DNA from: a virus
Virus record (IMG/VR): IMGVR_UViG_3300046791_000071
Coordinates: 1 to 33,375 of that record
Length of the DNA stretch: 33,375 nt
Reading direction: 5' to 3' (one strand)
Under the pieces are notes generated by a model. It had not been told where the DNA came from. It saw nothing but the letters and a program-made list of their open reading frames with translations, and ran no database searches. Shown in pieces: positions 31,146-33,375 of the stretch; positions within the stretch are counted from its first letter, which is position 1, and each line of letters begins with the position of its first letter. Made by a program: the position numbers and the translations under genes.

Positions 31146-31774
31146 CGAAGTTCTCCCAATTCAAAGTGTAGATTCTCTGGGTTGGCAACATCAGACACCC
31201 GGTAGATCAAAATAAGGTGTTCCTCTGTCGTGAGGGTGTTGTGCTGTCTCCCCCAAATCGTTGAGGGTAGAAGTGTATCCCCACCACCCACAAGCCTCGC
31301 CATTTGTCCGATGTTGGAAATGTCCGGCTGTGGGCAGGGTTGGTCCGCCATCCCCATCAGTGGGCGACCGTTGAACATTGCGGACTGGCAGGGATAGGAG
31401 GGATTGTAGAGGTTGAGCACCAAAAGCAGGGAATCCGGGTGATCCCCGCCCATTCGGTTCCACGGCTTCCCACCACGATCCACGTAGAGGCCCCTAGCTT
31501 GCACCGTAAGGCCGTACGTCCTCTCGTAGGCCGTGGAGTCCCCAAACCCATCACGAAGTTGTTGTAGCCTCGTTATGGCCCGTATAACTTCCGGCGTGTA
31601 GGCCGTTGCCATATAATACACGGTGGCAGACTTGTCGCGGAGGTTGTGTTGCATTGCCCCGCCTATAACGATCAGGCAATCGGTAGCATCCCAGGTGTTC
31701 GAGGGGTTGCGGACTACCTCACTTGGTGAGGCGTAGCACCCGCAGAGGAGGAGGAGTAGTGGGAAAAGTCTCAT
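31142..31774 (-). CDS. Lipoprotein, first gene after promoter B
   Basis: The 210-residue product starts MRLFPLLLLLCGC, a lipoprotein signal with probable lipidated Cys13 (or Cys11). The mature part is soluble and mixed helix/strand (PEVIRAITRLQQLRDGFGDS; SLLLVLNLYNPSYP), with Cys residues near QPCPQ and YPCQS. ATG 31774 follows a promoter by six bases and has no ribosome site; an upstream extension to 31867 runs through the promoter and operator. No family recognised. With the two genes after it, it forms an envelope cassette. Confidence 0.65.
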   Translation of the reverse strand: MRLFPLLLLLCGCYASPSEVVRNPSNTWDATDCLIVIGGAMQHNLRDKSATVYYMATAYTPEVIRAITRLQQLRDGFGDSTAYERTYGLTVQARGLYVDRGGKPWNRMGGDHPDSLLLVLNLYNPSYPCQSAMFNGRPLMGMADQPCPQPDISNIGQMARLVGGGDTLLPSTIWGRQHNTLTTEEHLILIYRVSDVANPENLHFELGELR

Positions 31775-31780
31775 TGTTTG

Positions 31781-31809
31781 AATATCGGTAGTTCTCGTTA
31801 AAATGTCAA
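31781..31809 (-). promoter_or_regulatory. Promoter B, leaderless type
   Basis: On the minus strand: perfect TTGACA (31809-31804), 17 bases, GATATT (31786-31781), then CAAACA and ATG. No ribosome site lies between. The half-site ACTACCGATA overlaps the -10 box (plus-strand ATCGGTAG at 31784-31791), a position where a repressor would block RNA polymerase. Confidence 0.65.
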
Positions 31810-31822
31810 GCAATTTCTTCAT

Positions 31823-31841
31823 ATCGGTAAAGATTACCGAT
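31823..31841. promoter_or_regulatory. Operator palindrome B
   Basis: ATCGGTAA-AGA-TTACCGAT: perfect 8-base arms with a 3-base centre, 13 bases upstream of the -35 box of promoter B. It covers the stop codon of the gene 31834-32193, just as palindrome A covers a stop codon. Confidence 0.65.
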
Positions 31842-32193
31842 TTGCGGTGCCTGAGATCGGTGCCCATATTTCACGGAGTTTGTCCCAGTGTTTGCGGGCT
31901 AAAACAAGGAATCTCGCCGCTTCTTCCTCGTTGATGTTTTCGATGTGATGGGGGGCGAATATCCCCTTGCGTTGGTGCATTATAAACACCTCGGCGTATT
32001 TCCTTTCGGGGTGGTCCTCGTCCACCGGCTTGATGTCCCAACGGAAAATCAGGTTCATATCAATATCCGCATCTTCATACTCTGCGAGGAAATCGGTCAT
32101 TGTCGGATGCTTCATATTCGGGTCATTTGAAAAATAGTTCATCTCGGAGCAGTAATACGGATGTGGGACCGCGAGTGAGTCTAATACGTTCAT
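31834..32193 (-). CDS. Conserved-type phage protein, unknown
   Basis: The 119-residue protein starts MNVLDSLAVPHPYYCSEMNY and contains DADIDMNLIFRWDI and MHQRKGIFAPHHIENI, then a helical end (EEEAARFLVLARKHWDKL). This block order is seen in small proteins of many phages, with no known role. ATG 32193 is chosen for its GGAGA site seven bases upstream; the open frame to 32298 overlaps the opposite-strand microgene. Row 32101-32160 has only 25 G+C of 60, lower than most of the window. Confidence 0.65.
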   Translation of the reverse strand: MNVLDSLAVPHPYYCSEMNYFSNDPNMKHPTMTDFLAEYEDADIDMNLIFRWDIKPVDEDHPERKYAEVFIMHQRKGIFAPHHIENINEEEAARFLVLARKHWDKLREIWAPISGTANR

Positions 32194-32207
32194 CTTATCT
32201 CTCCAAT

Positions 32208-32236
32208 TTGACTTTATTGAAAAAGTTCCCGATATT
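32208..32236 (+). promoter_or_regulatory. Promoter C, leaderless type, + strand
   Basis: TTGACT (32208-32213), 17 bases, GATATT (32231-32236), then TCCCC and ATG at 32242. It has the same layout as promoters A and B but points rightwards. It also lies upstream of the - strand gene ending at 32193. Confidence 0.6.
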
Positions 32237-32241
32237 TCCCC

Positions 32242-32394
32242 ATGCCCACCCAATCCAATGAATCCTACTCCGTGATCCTCGCCGGGAACCTGAGACACCC
32301 CGAGAACGTGGAGAAGGTACTACGGTTCGACTCGGTGGAATCCTACCTTATCTGGCAACACGACCTCGATAAGTGGCGGAGAGTGTGCCGCTAG
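32242..32394 (+). CDS. 50-residue + strand microprotein inside the - strand block
   Basis: The product MPTQSNESYSVILAGNLRHP, then ENVEKVLRFDSVESYLIWQH and a basic end (DLDKWRRVCR), looks protein-like, with balanced charge and aromatic residues. It is the only credible + strand gene to the right of 17757. It has its own promoter with the ATG five bases after the -10 box and no ribosome site. Its stop lies one base from the stop of the opposing gene. An early regulator or host-takeover peptide is a possibility, unproven. Confidence 0.55.
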   Translation: MPTQSNESYSVILAGNLRHPENVEKVLRFDSVESYLIWQHDLDKWRRVCR

Positions 32395-32395
32395 C

Positions 32396-32878
32396 CTAGC
32401 CAGCCCACACATACCCCTGCTCGGGGACACTCCCGCGTCGTTCGTCCGGCTTAATCTCGCCTTCACGGATAACAAAAACTTCCCCGCTTCTGAGGTATTG
32501 TTTGAGTGTCAGATATTTCTTCCCGTATTTGTTGTGCCCCACCTCGACATATTTTCCGATGGCGGGACGCCCAGCCACACACCAATCATTTTTCTTGTGG
32601 TCGTAGATCGCAGACACCGGCCCTAAATCCTTCCCCGATTTCTTGTCGAAATAATGAAAAGCACACCCCCGGTCATAAGCGGTAGCATCCTCTAGGGTTG
32701 GAGACTCGGACACTGAGTAGTCTCCCCCGCAACAGGTGCAGGTCACTCGTCTGGGGCTATGCCCAAACCTATTATAAAAGATGACTGTTGCCTCATTCTC
32801 TGGGGCCTCGATGATGATAAACTGCCACTTCTCTTTCAATCCACCGCCAGAGTGCATGTCCATGAACCGCGTCCACAT
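32396..32878 (-). CDS. Conserved-type phage protein with Cys cluster
   Basis: The 160-residue protein contains RFMDMHSGGGLKEKWQFIII (5-24), EAPENEATVIFYNRFGHSPR and VTCTCCGGDYSVSES (45-59), then DATAYDRGCAF and a C-terminal EVFVIREGEI segment. This block order recurs in many large phages as a hypothetical protein; the CxCCG part probably binds zinc. A GAGGTG site lies about five bases before the ATG. It meets the + strand microgene tail to tail with one base between stops. Function unknown. Confidence 0.7.
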   Translation of the reverse strand: MWTRFMDMHSGGGLKEKWQFIIIEAPENEATVIFYNRFGHSPRRVTCTCCGGDYSVSESPTLEDATAYDRGCAFHYFDKKSGKDLGPVSAIYDHKKNDWCVAGRPAIGKYVEVGHNKYGKKYLTLKQYLRSGEVFVIREGEIKPDERRGSVPEQGYVWAG

Positions 32879-32924
32879 ATTACACCTCGTTTAAATTGTT
32901 TGTAATGAAATTGCCTTTAGCCCG

Positions 32925-33023
32925 TCACACACCTAGTACCCACCGCCACGCCAGCACCAACAGGAACAGGTGTACCCACAAGAGGAATCCGGCAAGGATA
33001 AGGGTTGAGGGGCGGAGGGTCAT
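32925..33023 (-). CDS. 32-residue single-span membrane protein
   Basis: The product is MTLRPSTLILAGFLLWVHLF, then LLVLAWRWVLGV: one span rich in Leu and Trp. The ATG overlaps the stop of the repeat protein (ATGA), which supports it as a real gene. It is the same size as the microprotein at 26165-26263 but unrelated in sequence. Function unknown. Confidence 0.55.
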   Translation of the reverse strand: MTLRPSTLILAGFLLWVHLFLLVLAWRWVLGV

Positions 33024-33375
33024 TTGCCAACCTTTTTGAATAGTTTCATGTATTCCCCGTATTCCGCGATTTCAGCCTCGGAGTATCCTTCCTTGCGGCC
33101 TACCGCCTCGTAATGTTCCAGCCACCAGTCGAATGTATTACAATGGCATCCAATCTGAATGTGTCCGTGTTGGCAGTTGGTGAGTGAGTGGCGCGAGCCG
33201 ATGATGAATAGGGGGGATTTATCCCACGCCGAGCCGTAGACCCGCGCCGAGCCGTAGACCTCCGCCGAGCCGTAGACCTGCGCCGAGCCGTAGACCTCCG
33301 CCGAGCCGGAGACCTGCGCCGAGCCGTAGACCCGCGCCGAGCCGTAGACCTCCGCCGAGCCGTAGACCTGCGCCG
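33020..33375 (-). CDS. VYGSA-repeat beta-helix-like protein (5' end outside window)
   Basis: The visible 117 residues begin with eight hexapeptides of the form (Q/E/R)-V-Y-G-S-A (one has VSGSA), followed by WDKSPLFIIGSRHSLTNCQH and IQIGCHCNTFDWWLEHY, ending in a charged helix (EGYSEAEIAEYGEYMKLFKK). Such repeats fold as a left-handed beta-helix in related proteins. The C-terminal 'SPL.I.GSRH...NC...I.IGCxCxTFxWW' domain resembles the phage DUF7666 group, usually joined to V-x-G-x-A repeats. The function of these proteins is unknown. The start lies beyond the right edge. Confidence 0.7.
   Translation of the reverse strand, partial: AQVYGSAEVYGSARVYGSAQVSGSAEVYGSAQVYGSAEVYGSARVYGSAWDKSPLFIIGSRHSLTNCQHGHIQIGCHCNTFDWWLEHYEAVGRKEGYSEAEIAEYGEYMKLFKKVGK
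33227..33375 (-). repeat. 18-bp tandem repeat coding for VYGSA hexapeptides
   Basis: Eight full 18-bp units start at 33227 and every 18 bases to 33353; a ninth is cut by the window edge. The first codon varies (Gln, Glu or Arg) while the rest is nearly identical, so the array expands by whole codon sets and can change length by slippage without a frameshift. Confidence 0.85.

Noticed and set aside
30820-31200. Host-derived metabolic gene because of the thioredoxin fold
   Set aside because: The gene is coupled by overlaps to phage-specific small genes on both sides, so recent capture as an isolated host gene is not supported.
33227-33375. CRISPR-like array
   Set aside because: The 18-bp units are contiguous with no spacers and encode in-frame hexapeptides.
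1-33375. tRNA, rRNA, insertion sequence, integrase or attachment site
   Set aside because: No cloverleaf, transposase, integrase or terminal inverted repeat was recognised by eye on either strand; a tRNA scan would be needed to exclude tRNAs fully.

Overview
The window is part of a tailed-phage genome (or an integrated copy of one), and a short-tailed (podovirus-like) phage fits best. From left to right on the + strand it carries a portal C-terminus, a scaffold-like protein, a major capsid protein of the N4-gp56 type, two connector-like proteins, a 1013-residue nozzle/tubular-like tail protein, a glycine-rich adhesin, three internal-virion-like proteins and a 917-residue fibre. No tape measure, tail tube or sheath gene is visible. 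From 17760 to the right end almost everything lies on the - strand. That half holds small accessory, nucleic-acid and envelope-directed genes. The two blocks converge at about 17757-18006, where a long hairpin followed by a T tract probably ends late transcription. Terminase, DNA polymerase and helicase are not in the window.

Host clues come from export signals and promoters. All three clear Sec signal peptides place Gln at the predicted +1 position (AHG|QT, SYA|QT, TSA|QE), which is the 'Q-rule' of Bacteroidota. The three best promoters have TTG, about 20 bases, then (T/G)ATATT, compatible both with sigma70 and with the Bacteroidota TTTG / TAnnTTTG consensus. Lipoprotein signals also occur. 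The likely host is therefore a Gram-negative member of the Bacteroidota/FCB group with fairly GC-rich DNA. This is inference.

Layout: 1-3201 head genes ending with a C2H2 zinc-finger protein and an exported protein; 3213-3337 four consecutive hairpins; 3357-9844 connectors, tail, adhesin and a GNAT-like protein; 9847-13462 internal virion proteins; 13462-17757 fibre, lipoprotein and small membrane proteins, including holin candidates. On the - strand, read right to left: 33375-31834 conserved phage hypotheticals, with a VYGSA-repeat protein and one + strand microgene; 31774-30532 an exported lipoprotein/thioredoxin/Cys-rich cassette behind its own promoter; 30525-27588 zinc-ribbon and Lar/DUF551-type accessory proteins; 27591-25524 a membrane GT-C-like glycosyltransferase, a 32-residue membrane peptide and a methyltransferase; 25527-24720 an M15-type endolysin with two small membrane proteins; 24723-21151 exonuclease, winged-helix, SSB-like and dATP/dGTP diphosphohydrolase-domain proteins; 20916-19624 an exported GH18 glycosidase; 19621-18006 NinG-like and replication-domain/zinc-finger proteins.

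Genes are packed very tightly, with ATGA, GTGA, TTGA, TAATG and TAGTG junctions throughout, and these junctions fix many start codons. The most unusual signals are three promoters whose -10 box sits only 5-6 bases before the start codon (probably leaderless genes), a palindromic site ATCGGTAA-N3-TTACCGAT placed just upstream of two of them, and many very short single-span membrane proteins threaded between larger genes. No tRNA, rRNA, CRISPR array or insertion sequence was seen. No gap longer than 300 bases lacks a gene.
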